This document shows, one piece after another, positions 44,214-53,761 of a DNA stretch of 64,000 bases. The position numbers and the translations under genes were made by a program. Source of the DNA: Oscillatoriales cyanobacterium CG2_30_40_61 (GTDB taxonomy: Bacteria; Cyanobacteriota; Cyanobacteriia; Cyanobacteriales; Microcoleaceae). Below the pieces are notes generated by a model that saw nothing but the letters and a program-made list of their open reading frames with translations, made no database searches and was not told the DNA's origin. Each line of letters starts with the position of its first letter. Within the stretch, counting starts at the first letter, position 1. The DNA lies in NCBI GenBank assembly GCA_001873365.1, contig MNYZ01000084.1, positions 1-64,000 of the forward strand, in the 5' to 3' direction.

Positions 44214-45398
44214 ATGAGTAGAATTGAAACCCGCACAGAACCGATGGTCTTGAACATGGGGCCACACCATCCCTCCATGCACGGGGTCTTACGGTTAATT
44301 GTCACCCTGGATGGGGAAGATGTGGTGGACTGTGAACCCGTGATAGGGTATCTGCATCGCGGTATGGAAAAAATCGCCGAAAGTCGCAGCGTTGTCATGT
44401 ATGTCCCCTACGTTAGCCGTTGGGACTACGCCGCTGGAATGTTCAACGAAGCAGTGACGGTGAATGGCCCGGAAAGATTGGCCGGAGTCACCGTCCCCAA
44501 ACGGGCGCAATATATTCGGGTGATTATGCTCGAACTTAACCGCATTGCCAATCACCTATTATGGCTTGGCCCATTCCTGGCCGACGTCGGCGCCCAAACT
44601 CCCTTCTTCTATATTTTCCGAGAGCGGGAACTAATTTATGACCTCTGGGAAGCCGCCACCGGATACCGGATGGTCAATAACAACTATTTTCGGATTGGGG
44701 GCGTAGCCGCCGATTTACCCTACGGTTGGGTGCAGAAATGTCGGGATTTTTGCGATTATTTCGGGCCGAAAATTGACGAGTACGAACGCTTAATCAGCAA
44801 TAACCCGATTTTCCGACGTCGGATTGAGGGTTTAGGGACTATTACCCGGGAACAGGCGATTAACTGGGGATTATCCGGCCCCATGTTACGCGCCTCTGGG
44901 GTGAAGTGGGATTTACGCAAAGTTGACCACTATGAATGTTACGACGAGTTAGACTGGGATGTGCAGTGGGAAACGGCTGGCGACTGTTTAGCCCGTTATT
45001 TTGTGCGGATTCGGGAAATGCGAGAATCCCTAAAAATCCTGTATCAAGCCCTCGAAGCTCTTCCGGGTGGCCCCTACGAAAATTTAGAAGCCCAACGGAT
45101 GATGGGCGGGCCGAAGTCCGAATGGAATAGTTTTGATTATCAATTTATTGGTAAGAAAATCGCCCCCACTTTCAAAATTCCTAAAGGGGAACATTATGTA
45201 AGAATTGAAAGTGGCAAAGGGGAACTAGGTATTTATATCATTGGCGATGATAATGTCTTTCCCTGGCGGTTCAAAATTCGGGCGGCGGATTTCTGCAATT
45301 TACCCATTCTCTCGGAATTAGTTCGAGGAGAAAAAATCGCTGACTTGGTAGCCATTCTGGGAAGTATCGATATTATTATGGGTTCGGTTGACCGTTAG
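44214..45398 (+). CDS. ndhH: NAD(P)H-quinone oxidoreductase subunit H (NDH-1)
   Basis: A 394-aa protein, the normal NdhH length, starting [54 protein letters not shown] and [14 protein letters not shown] at the end are diagnostic. It is the 49-kDa-type subunit of the peripheral arm of thylakoid NDH-1, which carries out cyclic and respiratory electron transfer from ferredoxin to plastoquinone. A longer frame to 44157 is an artefact of an upstream TTG. It is a single gene with a strong hairpin after it. Confidence 0.95.
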   Translation: MSRIETRTEPMVLNMGPHHPSMHGVLRLIVTLDGEDVVDCEPVIGYLHRGMEKIAESRSVVMYVPYVSRWDYAAGMFNEAVTVNGPERLAGVTVPKRAQYIRVIMLELNRIANHLLWLGPFLADVGAQTPFFYIFRERELIYDLWEAATGYRMVNNNYFRIGGVAADLPYGWVQKCRDFCDYFGPKIDEYERLISNNPIFRRRIEGLGTITREQAINWGLSGPMLRASGVKWDLRKVDHYECYDELDWDVQWETAGDCLARYFVRIREMRESLKILYQALEALPGGPYENLEAQRMMGGPKSEWNSFDYQFIGKKIAPTFKIPKGEHYVRIESGKGELGIYIIGDDNVFPWRFKIRAADFCNLPILSELVRGEKIADLVAILGSIDIIMGSVDR

Positions 45399-45402
45399 GA
45401 TT

Positions 45403-45435
45403 AAAAACCCGGTTTCTTTAAGAAACCGGGTTTTT
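45403..45435 (+). terminator. ndhH terminator hairpin (AAACCGGGTTT family)
   Basis: AAAAACCCGGTTTCTT and its exact complement give a 16-bp stem with almost no loop, 5 bases after the ndhH stop, followed by TTTTTGGTTTTTT. It uses the dispersed palindrome found elsewhere in the window. Confidence 0.8.
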
Positions 45436-45636
45436 GGTTTTTTAACAAAAATTTATAAAGCATTAAATGACAATTGTTATAGTATACTGAAAACAGAGAC
45501 AAAATAAAACTGATGTTGGACAAACACTAGATCGGTTTGTGTAAAAATTCCCAGGGTGCTCTGAGTCAAATTGATCAAACTAAAAGTTTAAATAATCTCT
45601 ACATTATTTTCTTGAATAGATTTCGAGGATAATACC

Positions 45637-46638
45637 ATGAAAACTAATGAAATTGTTGATCGATATATTAAGGGAGAACGGGATTTTAGAGGGTTAGATC
45701 TCACGGCAGAAAATTTAATCGGAGTTACCCTCAATCAAGCTAACCTATCGAGTTCTATCTTAAAAGATGCTTCCTTAGCTAGAGCCTATTTAGAACGCTG
45801 TTTCCTGCTCAATGCTAACTTGAATGGAGCCTTTTTATATGGAACTAATTTAACCTATGCCAAACTCAAAGGCAGCCACTTAATTGAAGCGGATTTAACT
45901 AAAGCTAACCTCCAAGGAGCGCAATTAAATTGCGTTGATTTAACCAATGCAAAACTCAGTGGTGCTATTCTATTTTGTGTAAATTTATTCCGGGCTAATT
46001 TAAGCGGGGTGAATTTATGTGGCGCCAACTTAAAGGGAATTAATCTCCGGTCTGCTAACCTAGAAAAAGCTAATTTAAACTGGACAAATTTAACCGGAGC
46101 TAGATTAAGTGGAGCTAATTTAAGAGGGGCGCAGTTAAATGGAGTTACCTTGAATAGTGCATTTCTCAATGGTTTAGATTTAGAAGGAATTGATTTTAGT
46201 GGCTTAGACCTGAATAACGTTAAATTGAGTGGGGCAAAATTGTCCGGTGCTAACTTTATAGGAACTACATTACAAGCGGCTCAAATGCGATGCGCTAACT
46301 TAGAAGGAGCAAATTTACAACAGGCAGATTTGCATGATAGTGTCTTAAAAGGAGGACAATTTGTTTTAGTTAATTTAATGAAAGCTGACCTCCGGGATGC
46401 AGATTTGAAAAATGCCGATTTGAGTAAAGCTAATCTGAATTTAGCCGATTTATCCGGCGCCAATTTAACCGGAGCTAATCTTCAAGGTGCTTATTTATGG
46501 GGAACTAATTTGGATGGTGCTTGTTTAGAAGGAACAAATTTAACCGGGGCTAGTTTGCGAAATGCTAAACTCAATGGTGTAGATTTACAAAACGCAATTT
46601 TACACGGTGCAACAATGCCCGATGGTCGAGTTTATTAA
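45637..46638 (+). CDS. Pentapeptide repeat protein
   Basis: A 333-aa protein built almost entirely of A(D/N)LXX repeats from about residue 35 to the end (for example ANLEKANLNWTNLTGARLSG), which would fold as a right-handed quadrilateral beta-helix. A short N-terminal helix (MKTNEIVDRYIKGERDFRG) precedes it. No signal peptide or other domain is seen. Functions in the family range from gyrase protection to structural roles; none is indicated. It lies alone, 240 nt after ndhH. Confidence 0.9.
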   Translation: MKTNEIVDRYIKGERDFRGLDLTAENLIGVTLNQANLSSSILKDASLARAYLERCFLLNANLNGAFLYGTNLTYAKLKGSHLIEADLTKANLQGAQLNCVDLTNAKLSGAILFCVNLFRANLSGVNLCGANLKGINLRSANLEKANLNWTNLTGARLSGANLRGAQLNGVTLNSAFLNGLDLEGIDFSGLDLNNVKLSGAKLSGANFIGTTLQAAQMRCANLEGANLQQADLHDSVLKGGQFVLVNLMKADLRDADLKNADLSKANLNLADLSGANLTGANLQGAYLWGTNLDGACLEGTNLTGASLRNAKLNGVDLQNAILHGATMPDGRVY

Positions 46639-46667
46639 CCTTTGTTGTTGGGATTTATCCCTCCCCT

Positions 46668-46755
46668 AGAAACCGGGTTTTTTAGAGAATATGTGGGTCA
46701 CAACGAAGTATTTTCGTAAAAAAACCCGGTTTCTTTGGTTGGGTGCGTAAGTCCT
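46668..46755. mobile_element. Second, truncated copy of the 26027-26135 MITE-like element, inverted
   Basis: From AGAAACCGGGTTT to TGCGTAAGTCCT, this is the reverse complement of the element at 26027-26135 with only a few changes in the interior. The other terminal AGGACTTACGCA-type end is missing. It lies downstream of the pentapeptide-repeat gene. Confidence 0.75.
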
Positions 46756-46853
46756 GTTAAAGCTTAAATTTACACCCATAAGGCATACCTCAACCCTAGG
46801 ATGAATTAGATTTTAATACGTTTTTATAACGGATTTAGAATTTCTATAGATTT

Positions 46854-46884
46854 GCGATCGCTTTTTTTTAAAAGAGGCGATCGC
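46854..46884. repeat. Inverted copy of the double-HIP1 hairpin
   Basis: GCGATCGC, a T-run, AAAAGAG and GCGATCGC again. It is the reverse complement of 40657-40686 with one extra T. It lies between the pentapeptide gene and the DUF4407 gene. Confidence 0.85.
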
Positions 46885-46978
46885 ATAACCGTGATTTTAA
46901 CGCTTATGGTTGAGCAGGTGATTTGTCAATTAAGGGTTTTGACAATCGGATTTAGTATGATTCTGATTTGATCGGATC

Positions 46979-48289
46979 TTACTGATCATTATTATCATTT
47001 TGACCAGACTTTTCACTAATCTTCATTTTTTCTATCCATTTCTCAATTTCTTTTTGAGTGGTTTCTAGTAATTTTTTAATTAAATCTTTTTTGATATCAG
47101 CTAACTCATTACTATTTTCTACTTTTGAAAAAACTGATTGTAATTGTTGTGCTATAAAGTATTTTAATCTTCCACCTACCTCCTTCCAAAAAGTTTCTAT
47201 GATCTCTGTTTCATAATCCTGTTTTTGGGTGTCTAATGAGGCTAATTTGTTTGTGTTTTTTTTCTTGCGATATTCTAATTCGTCTTTATTTTCTTGTTCA
47301 TAATATTTTTCTGTAAAATCATCAAAAGCCTTAATCGCAGCATCATAACTTCCATAAGGAGCAAATATTTTAGCGAGGATAGGACAAATTTCTATAAAGA
47401 TAAATAGCCCAATCATAAAAATATTAATAACAGCGATAAAAGAATCATTTTTAGCTAAATCATGAAAAATTACAGCTTGTTCGAAAATTGAAGGAGAACC
47501 TATTTTTAATGATTTATTTATTAAATGAAGATTAGCAATTTTTTCATTAATCTGTTTATTTTTGTTGTTGTTGCTTATAATTAAATCTGAAATCTGTTTA
47601 TTTTGTGTAGTATTAAGTTCTTGGTTTACTTTTACTAGGCAATCATTATATTGTCTTTTAAGTTCTCTATAAATACCACCTTCGCCTTCTTCCTTTGACC
47701 CTCCGGTTCCTGTTAATTCTTGATTCATAAGTTCCTTTGCACTATCACATTGTCGCCTAATTGTATTAATTTTATTTTGCAATTCTTGATTTTTTATTAT
47801 CAATTCTGAAGATTCTTGATTAAGCTTATTTTTGATTGCCAATATTTTGATTTCATAATACTTTTCATTGATTTCTTTAGAAAAAAGCCGTAATTCTATA
47901 GGTTTACTAATTAATAATCCTAAAAAAGCTCCTAATATAATACGAGGAACAGCAACTAAAATAACTTGCGTAATATTATTATTTTCGTCTTTTTTCATAC
48001 TGATGATAAACATTCGATCAATATTAAAAATAAAGCTTCCCCAAAAAATTCCAATAACACTAGCAATTATTTTTGATTCAAAAATTGTAAAGATAGCATA
48101 TCCTCCCGATAAGCTTGCTAGAATAGCTGTAGATAATACAACAGCACCAATACTAGCGTATTTATCTTTTTCTGATGGAGAAACAGATTTCTCTTTTTCT
48201 GATGAAGGAACAGATTCTTTATTTTTATCAAGGATTTCCCAGTTAGCACCTCCGCAATAAACTAAAATTTTTTGTATTATTTTTAACAT
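46979..48289 (-). CDS. DUF4407 membrane protein, last gene of a GTPase cluster
   Basis: A 436-aa protein. Three membrane helices near the N-terminus (about 47-67, 73-92, 108-128), with the family motif FNIDRMFIISMKK after the second, are followed by a long coiled coil (about 140-270, EKYYEIKILAIKNKLNQESS), a fourth helix (about 280-305, VINIFMIGLFIFIEICPILA) and a charged C-terminal coiled coil. This fits DUF4407, whose function is unknown. Its coils could reach a cytosolic partner. It lies 17 nt after the unknown gene and in the same operon as the GTPase, suggesting a membrane anchor or effector for that enzyme. Confidence 0.82.
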   Translation of the reverse strand: MLKIIQKILVYCGGANWEILDKNKESVPSSEKEKSVSPSEKDKYASIGAVVLSTAILASLSGGYAIFTIFESKIIASVIGIFWGSFIFNIDRMFIISMKKDENNNITQVILVAVPRIILGAFLGLLISKPIELRLFSKEINEKYYEIKILAIKNKLNQESSELIIKNQELQNKINTIRRQCDSAKELMNQELTGTGGSKEEGEGGIYRELKRQYNDCLVKVNQELNTTQNKQISDLIISNNNKNKQINEKIANLHLINKSLKIGSPSIFEQAVIFHDLAKNDSFIAVINIFMIGLFIFIEICPILAKIFAPYGSYDAAIKAFDDFTEKYYEQENKDELEYRKKKNTNKLASLDTQKQDYETEIIETFWKEVGGRLKYFIAQQLQSVFSKVENSNELADIKKDLIKKLLETTQKEIEKWIEKMKISEKSGQNDNNDQ

Positions 48290-48306
48290 GACAACTATCC
48301 TATCTC

Positions 48307-48870
48307 TTAATTACTAGGGGAAAAAGTTTTAAGATTCTCAATCAAGTTTTTCAAGCGGTTTGGTAAAGCGGGATCGCTGCTTGATTCTTTACACAGTGAT
48401 TCCACTAGGTTTAAAATCGAAAAAAATGCTGAATTTTTTAATTTTTCTTCGGATAGCTGAACCTGCTTAATTTCTTCCTGAATTAAGTCAAAATGTTTAG
48501 AAGCTCTATCATTATTTTTAATCCAATTAGGTGTAGTTTCTTGCAGTAAATAAAGAATTTGTATAGATTGCCATTGTTCTTCTTTAAGATTTGCACTTAA
48601 TTTCACAGGTTCAAGCAAAAATCCCTGGATCAATTTTCGCCGATCACCTTTGGGATGAGGTTCATAGGTAATCTTTATTTTACCAACAGAAGTATCAACT
48701 GTTTCTTCACCTTCTTTCTCAAAGCTATTAAATAATTTATCAACTTTTTCTTTAATGATATTTTTATCCTCGTCATTCCAAGAGTAGTCAGGACTATAAT
48801 TAATTGGTTGATAATCATTGCGTGAGTCTAACGGAACTGTAAAAATGGGAATATTTCGCTCATGAGTCAT
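48307..48870 (-). CDS. Hypothetical protein, middle gene of the GTPase cluster
   Basis: A 187-aa soluble protein I do not recognise. It starts with a Pro/Asp-rich strand region (IPIFTVPLDSRNDYQPINYS), has a central beta segment (VGKIKITYEPHPKGDRRKLI) and ends helical (FFSILNLVESLCKESSS). No membrane segment, signal or enzyme motif is visible. It lies 72 nt downstream of the GTPase gene and 17 nt upstream of the DUF4407 gene on the same strand, so it is likely the linking subunit of the system. Confidence 0.6.
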   Translation of the reverse strand: MTHERNIPIFTVPLDSRNDYQPINYSPDYSWNDEDKNIIKEKVDKLFNSFEKEGEETVDTSVGKIKITYEPHPKGDRRKLIQGFLLEPVKLSANLKEEQWQSIQILYLLQETTPNWIKNNDRASKHFDLIQEEIKQVQLSEEKLKNSAFFSILNLVESLCKESSSDPALPNRLKNLIENLKTFSPSN

Positions 48871-48942
48871 TATTCGTTCTCCTGTGTTAATATGGAAAAT
48901 AGGACTAACCTAGTGGCAAAAAAGTGTCATAAACAGTTAAAT

Positions 48943-50010
48943 TTAGATATCAATTCCTGCTCTTAATGCAACATAATTTCTTAACGCCCATATATTGTCT
49001 GAATCATTATTATCAGGATCAAAATAGGCTTGTCCTGTTATATGTAATTCTTGCAAGTCAGATCGTAAATCCTCAATCAATTGGGTTATCGGTATATCAA
49101 TATCTAAATTGGAATTTGTACCACCTGTGGTTTGCATCGCTAATCTGGCGTAAATTGTCCACAGAAATGCAGCTACACCACCATAGGGCTTATAGATGCT
49201 ATTTGTATTAAGATAGTTCTGAATATTATTATCATTTTTACTGCCAAAACCTACGCTACTAGCAAAAAAAACTTTCCCAAAAATATTTGTAGAACTGTTT
49301 CTCAAAAGTACGAAATATTGTTCGCACAATTCCCAAATTAATTTATTATTTACCAAAGGCTTAACCTGCTTATTGAGAATAGCACCTTGTTGTTGTTTTA
49401 ATTCATTTACTCCTCTACCTAGATTATTAGGATACTTTTTGATTAATTCTTGCTCTAGTGTACTAATTTCTTGATCGGATTTACTTTTTATTTGAGTGCT
49501 ATTACTTACTTTGTCAATTTTATTAATGACTAAAGTTAAAGGAATCTTAGGATTTTTAGCTAAGGCTCTTCCTGCAAAATTTAGCAGTTGAGCTAATTCC
49601 TGTTGTGCTTTTTGAAGAGCAAATTCATCTTTTGGATATTCGATGACTAGAATCAAGCAATCATAAGTATGAATTTGACTTAAAATTAGTTCAGAAACTT
49701 CGACATTTCTACCTGCTTCAATAGCTTGTCCCTCAATATCAGTAATGTCAATTTGAAATAATTCATTTATTCCTTTTTTAAGGATCATTTCACTTGTTTG
49801 TAATTTCATTGTTGTTGGAATTTGAAAATTTTGCTTTTGTCCAGCAATGGCCTCAAAAGCTTTCTGAATACTGGTTTCTTCATTAAATTTTAATGATTGT
49901 AAAGAAATACCTTTGCTACCAGTTGCAGACGCAAGTTTAAAAAATGATCCCTGCAAGTAAGTTTTACCTGAACCTGAGTAGCCAAGAAACATAACTTTAA
50001 ATTTATCCAT
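48943..50010 (-). CDS. TRAFAC-type GTPase, first gene of a three-gene cluster
   Basis: A 355-aa P-loop protein. G1 is FLGYSGSGKTYLQGSFF (GYSGSGKT at 10-17), G3 is IDITDIEGQAI (DIEG at 91-94) and G4 is LVINKIDKV (NKID at 163-166), a full GTPase set. The C-terminal part from about 200 is helical and carries no recognised domain. The long insert between G1 and G3 differs from housekeeping Ras-like or Era GTPases and recalls the GTPases of predicted ternary conflict systems (DO-GTPase families), which I cannot confirm. It leads an operon with an unknown gene and DUF4407, and is divergent from an NB-ARC gene 200 nt away. Confidence 0.7.
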   Translation of the reverse strand: MDKFKVMFLGYSGSGKTYLQGSFFKLASATGSKGISLQSLKFNEETSIQKAFEAIAGQKQNFQIPTTMKLQTSEMILKKGINELFQIDITDIEGQAIEAGRNVEVSELILSQIHTYDCLILVIEYPKDEFALQKAQQELAQLLNFAGRALAKNPKIPLTLVINKIDKVSNSTQIKSKSDQEISTLEQELIKKYPNNLGRGVNELKQQQGAILNKQVKPLVNNKLIWELCEQYFVLLRNSSTNIFGKVFFASSVGFGSKNDNNIQNYLNTNSIYKPYGGVAAFLWTIYARLAMQTTGGTNSNLDIDIPITQLIEDLRSDLQELHITGQAYFDPDNNDSDNIWALRNYVALRAGIDI

Positions 50011-50210
50011 AAAATAACCTCTCTAAAGTCTCTCTGAGTATCTTTTTGATTTCGCTTAAGTGTACTCTTCCAAAAAAAATTCTGCAACGAGAAAAAAACT
50101 GATTTTCTTAAAATTTTGTTACAAAATTTTAAGGCGAAACCTGAAAAGAACTGATTTAATCGATTTCGAGTAAGTTATAATGGCTAGAATTATTACTCTA
50201 CCTGGACTTT

Positions 50211-51557
50211 ATGACTATTACAGAAGTTTTACAGTTGGTGGATCAGTTGGTGCAGAAAAAAACAGGAGAACACCTAGACGATTTAGAAAAAGCTGTTGTT
50301 CAAGGACTTTGGCAAGGAAAAACTTACAATCAAATTGCAGATGAATGTGGGTATGATAGTAAAAACTATATTGGAGATATTAGCCGCAAATTATTTAAAG
50401 TTCTATCTGAACAAATAGGAGAAAATGTTAATAAATCTAATTTTAGTTGGACAATAGAAAGAGCTAAAAATTCTCAGTTTTTTGGTTTGGTTAATGGAAA
50501 TGTTACTTGGTGTCCTTTTTCTCCTCAAAATGATCAGAATCCATCTATCAATGATCAAGATAAAACAAGCAAAAGCAGAGGTTATCACGATTTAACAATA
50601 GCTCCTAAAATAACTCACTTTTATGATCGCACCACCGAACTTAACACCCTATCCCATTGGTTAATTGATCAAAATACTCGTCTAACCTCAGTTTTAGGAT
50701 TAAGTGGTATAGGTAAAACAACTCTAGTTAAACAATTTGTTGACCTGAACTTACAACACTTTGATATTATTATCTGGAAAAATATCAAACTCTCCCCATC
50801 TTTAGATAGTATTCTGACTGAAATTTTAACCAGTATTAATCCTGATTCTGTCTTAACTGATAATAAATTAACTCAAATTTTAAATCTTTTTCGTGATCAA
50901 AAATGTTTAATCATCCTCGATGACATCCAGGAATTATTTATTAAAGAAAAATCCGCCGGACAATATAAAAGTGAATATCGAGATTATCAACCCTTTTTGA
51001 CAATGATAACCGAAACTGAACACCAAAGCAGTTTAATTTTAATCAGTCAGGAAAAATGCCAAGAAATGATCTCCTTAGATGAAGAATTATATCCGGTTAA
51101 GTGTTTGGATTTGGAAGGGTTAGATAGTATTGAAATTCTGAAAAACTATGGTTTACAAGATCAGGATAGTTGGTCAACGCTGATTCAACTGTATGAAGGT
51201 AATCCGGTTTATTTAAAAGATATTGCAAGTTTAATTAAAAAAATATTTAGCGGTAAAGTATCGGAATTTTTACAAGAAAATAGCTTAATAATAACAGAAG
51301 GTATAAAATCCCGTTTAAATCAAATATTTGAGCGATTATCCCTAATTGAACAACAGATTATTATAGAATTAAGTCAGGATAATCACCCGGTATCCAGAGA
51401 AGATTTAAGAGAACGCTTATCTTTATCATCAATGGATTTAATTAATGGGTTAGATTCTTTGACAAAACGCTATTTAATAAAAATAATTGAATCTGATCAA
51501 GTTTTATTTAGTTTATCTCCTGTGGTGCGAGAATATATTAAAGTTCGCTGTGATTAA
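50211..51557 (+). CDS. NB-ARC (STAND) ATPase with vMAP-type N-terminal helical domain
   Basis: A 448-aa protein. Residues 1-80 are a helix-turn-helix-like domain (LEKAVVQGLWQGKTYNQIAD, CGYDSKNYIGDISRKLFKVL) found on many cyanobacterial NB-ARC/WD-repeat proteins. The NB-ARC core has Walker A GLSGIGKT (163-170) and Walker B CLIILDDI (232-239), then LILISQEKCQEM and a winged-helix segment to about 440. There are no WD40 or TPR repeats after it, so it is a short, sensor-less STAND protein. It diverges from the GTPase operon and may act with it, or independently as a switch that needs a partner. Confidence 0.8.
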   Translation: MTITEVLQLVDQLVQKKTGEHLDDLEKAVVQGLWQGKTYNQIADECGYDSKNYIGDISRKLFKVLSEQIGENVNKSNFSWTIERAKNSQFFGLVNGNVTWCPFSPQNDQNPSINDQDKTSKSRGYHDLTIAPKITHFYDRTTELNTLSHWLIDQNTRLTSVLGLSGIGKTTLVKQFVDLNLQHFDIIIWKNIKLSPSLDSILTEILTSINPDSVLTDNKLTQILNLFRDQKCLIILDDIQELFIKEKSAGQYKSEYRDYQPFLTMITETEHQSSLILISQEKCQEMISLDEELYPVKCLDLEGLDSIEILKNYGLQDQDSWSTLIQLYEGNPVYLKDIASLIKKIFSGKVSEFLQENSLIITEGIKSRLNQIFERLSLIEQQIIIELSQDNHPVSREDLRERLSLSSMDLINGLDSLTKRYLIKIIESDQVLFSLSPVVREYIKVRCD

Positions 51558-51680
51558 TAAAATTAATTGATTTTTTGCGAATATGATTGGTTAAATTTCC
51601 GGCTAAGAGGGTAGCAATAACAATATTTTTATAATAATTGATGATAAAATAGATAGAAATTATTGTTTTAGTTTTGAGGA

Positions 51681-52550
51681 TTACTTTAATTTTCTAAATA
51701 ACGATTTTTGCCAGATAAAAATTGCGATCGCACTTAAACAAAATAACCCCATCACTCCCGATAAAGGATTTTTATCAATTCCAGTAATCGCCTCAGAAAC
51801 GGTATCAGAATAATCAATCAGTTGCCCCACATTAATCATATAATAACCCCAAACTAACCCCCCATGCAACCCCATTGGTAAACCTAACCAACCGGAGGGA
51901 CTTAACCGCAAAGTATTAGAAGAAGCCGAAAACCAAGCTAGTTTTGAGATAACTAATATTAATCCTAATAACACTAATCCGGGAAATTGTAAAGCAGTTC
52001 TTTGAATTTCTGCTAAGGGTTTAATAAAATGTAAACTAGCAAAAATTATACTATTAATTCCTAACGCAATTTTCGGGGAATAATCCCGTTTTAGTTCATC
52101 TAGTAACCATCCCCTAAAAAATAATTCTTCAGCAAAACCAATTCCAAAAGCCACTAAAAACCCTTCTAAAATAATTCTTAAAAAATTAGGGTTAGGAGCT
52201 TGCCATATTACCCAACCGAATAAGGATTCTATAATAAATAATCCCATTAAACTGCATAATCCTAATAATAATCCTTTGAGATAATTTTGATAATTTTTAG
52301 GATTAAAAACTAAACCATAGCGAGTTAGAGGGTGAGATTCACGATAAATTAATTTTGTCCAAAAGTGAATTAATATAATAAACTCAATATAGAGTAAAAT
52401 TAACGTAATAATACTAACAAAATTGCGATCGCTCACCAACCAATAAAAAGGTGTCGCCAAGGGTAGCCAAAGCAACACCAAAACCAGGAGAAAAATAACA
52501 ATTCTCAGAAAAGCAGGATATTCTCTTAAAAATTCAAGATCGTATTTCAA
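51681..52550 (-). CDS. CPBP/CAAX-type intramembrane metalloprotease
   Basis: A 289-aa protein with about eight membrane helices. The catalytic motif is GFAEELFFRGWLLDELKRDY (EExxxR), and a second motif FASLHF carries the His ligand. A later GLPMGLHGGLVWGYY completes the Abi pattern. Members may process prenylated or other membrane proteins; substrates in cyanobacteria are unknown. It is on the same strand as clpS and about 26 nt downstream of it, so the two may share a transcript. Confidence 0.85.
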   Translation of the reverse strand: MKYDLEFLREYPAFLRIVIFLLVLVLLWLPLATPFYWLVSDRNFVSIITLILLYIEFIILIHFWTKLIYRESHPLTRYGLVFNPKNYQNYLKGLLLGLCSLMGLFIIESLFGWVIWQAPNPNFLRIILEGFLVAFGIGFAEELFFRGWLLDELKRDYSPKIALGINSIIFASLHFIKPLAEIQRTALQFPGLVLLGLILVISKLAWFSASSNTLRLSPSGWLGLPMGLHGGLVWGYYMINVGQLIDYSDTVSEAITGIDKNPLSGVMGLFCLSAIAIFIWQKSLFRKLK

Positions 52551-52576
52551 ACCAATTTTCCTATATTTTAGGAGGT

Positions 52577-52858
52577 TTATTCATCCGGTTCAATGGTACT
52601 GATGAGTCCATGAGTTTTCAAAGTTTCGCAGTAAAATTCTGCGTGTTCTTGAGCGCAAGTAATCACCAAGGCAAGATTATTAGTATGCGCCTCCATCATA
52701 ATACTCACCGCCTGGGGTTGAGTCAAACTCGGAACCGTTGTCATCAACACCTGGACAACATACTCCATCGAATTAAAATCATCGTTATGTAGCAAAACCC
52801 GATAACGGGGGGCAATTTTTCTAGCTGTGGCACTCTTTTGTACTGTCTCAACAGACAC
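52577..52858 (-). CDS. clpS: ATP-dependent Clp protease adaptor ClpS
   Basis: A 93-aa protein with the ClpS core YRVLLHNDDFNSMEYVVQVL (the NDD and F/Y residues that bind N-degrons), then SIMMEAHTNNLALVITCAQE. It hands N-end-rule substrates to ClpC/ClpA. There is a short N-terminal extension. Cyanobacteria often have two ClpS forms; the sequence does not tell me which this is. It leads an operon with the CPBP protease. Confidence 0.93.
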   Translation of the reverse strand: MSVETVQKSATARKIAPRYRVLLHNDDFNSMEYVVQVLMTTVPSLTQPQAVSIMMEAHTNNLALVITCAQEHAEFYCETLKTHGLISTIEPDE

Positions 52859-52980
52859 GGCTTTTTCTCCTTTTTGAAAAAATCAAAGGGTTGAGGGTAA
52901 ATAGACTCTATGAATAATCAGACTTTATACAGTTTAATCAATCCTTGCGATCGCGACAAGGTTGCGCTTGAAGGATGTAG

Positions 52981-53005
52981 GGTGCGTAAGCGAAGCGCAC
53001 GCACC
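52981..53005. repeat. GGTGCGT...ACGCACC palindrome
   Basis: GGTGCGTAAGCG and its near complement CGCACGCACC form a hairpin common as a dispersed repeat in cyanobacterial genomes. It lies between clpS and the DUF3172 gene. Confidence 0.7.
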
Positions 53006-53113
53006 ATTCAATTTCCAATTTCCAACAACCCACAACCAACGGCCAAACGCGATAACATATCAGAAGGGAAATACCCTACTCTAGTTTGAGTGTTTCAACC
53101 CTGTTAAGTTTTT

Positions 53114-53632
53114 ATGAGACGTAGAACCAAAATGGCACCTGCTAAACCTTCACTATTTAATTACACAGCTTTAGCAGTTATTGGCGGGGTACTGATTCTG
53201 GGAATTGGGCTGGGAATTGCGATTAGTTCCACAACCACCTTAACACCATCCAACGTAGCCTCTAGCCAATTTATTGACCAAAATGCACCAAATACCGAAA
53301 CCTGTATTAAATTCGGTGCAAGTGCAATGGTCACAGATTTGCGTGTCTTTGTCACCCTAAACCCCTTCAATGTATATGTCACGCAGCCCAAACTCCAACC
53401 CGGATGTGTTCTGCGCACCAGTAACTGGGCAATTTTAAAACAACGGAATCTGCTAAATAATGAACAAGAGCGAGATTGTAGACAACGGATGAATACCTTT
53501 GGATTCACCGGAGAGTTAGAAAGTAATCCCACTATTAACTGTATCTATCAAAACGATGGTGCAGCTAACCTGTTTATTAACCAACCCGGAAGCATTCAAA
53601 CCCCCGGTAGATCAGAAACAGAGCGATTTTAA
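53114..53632 (+). CDS. DUF3172 family membrane-anchored protein
   Basis: A 172-aa protein with one N-terminal membrane segment (about 17-38, LAVIGGVLILGIGLGIAI) and a soluble domain beyond it with four Cys residues (ETCIKFGASAMVTDLRVFV, QPGCVLRTSNWAIL, RDCRQRMNTFGF, INCIYQND). The Cys and the outward position suggest a disulfide-stabilised domain in the lumen or periplasm. This is the DUF3172 pattern, found in cyanobacteria and plastid-bearing plants, with no firm function. A single gene followed by tandem heptamers. Confidence 0.8.
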   Translation: MRRRTKMAPAKPSLFNYTALAVIGGVLILGIGLGIAISSTTTLTPSNVASSQFIDQNAPNTETCIKFGASAMVTDLRVFVTLNPFNVYVTQPKLQPGCVLRTSNWAILKQRNLLNNEQERDCRQRMNTFGFTGELESNPTINCIYQNDGAANLFINQPGSIQTPGRSETERF

Positions 53633-53639
53633 ATTAATT

Positions 53640-53753
53640 AAGGGAATGGGGAATAGGTAATAGGTAATGGGTAATAGGTAATGGGTAATGGGTAATAGAA
53701 AGAGTTTACCCCCGGTGCTCCCCGGTGCTCCCCGGTGCTTCCCGGTGCTTCCC
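53640..53753. repeat. TAATAGG/TAATGGG heptamers followed by CCCCGGTGCT units
   Basis: From 53640 to 53698 about seven heptamers alternate TAATAGG and TAATGGG. From 53710 to 53753 four copies of CCCCGGTGCT (two ending in TT) follow. The second family reappears just before the response regulator at 63293-63356. Confidence 0.9.
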
Positions 53754-53761
53754 ATTTAACT

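Noticed and set aside
45855-46169. 104-aa minus-strand frame inside the pentapeptide repeat gene
   Set aside because: Its repetitive translation is only the mirror of the pentapeptide repeats.
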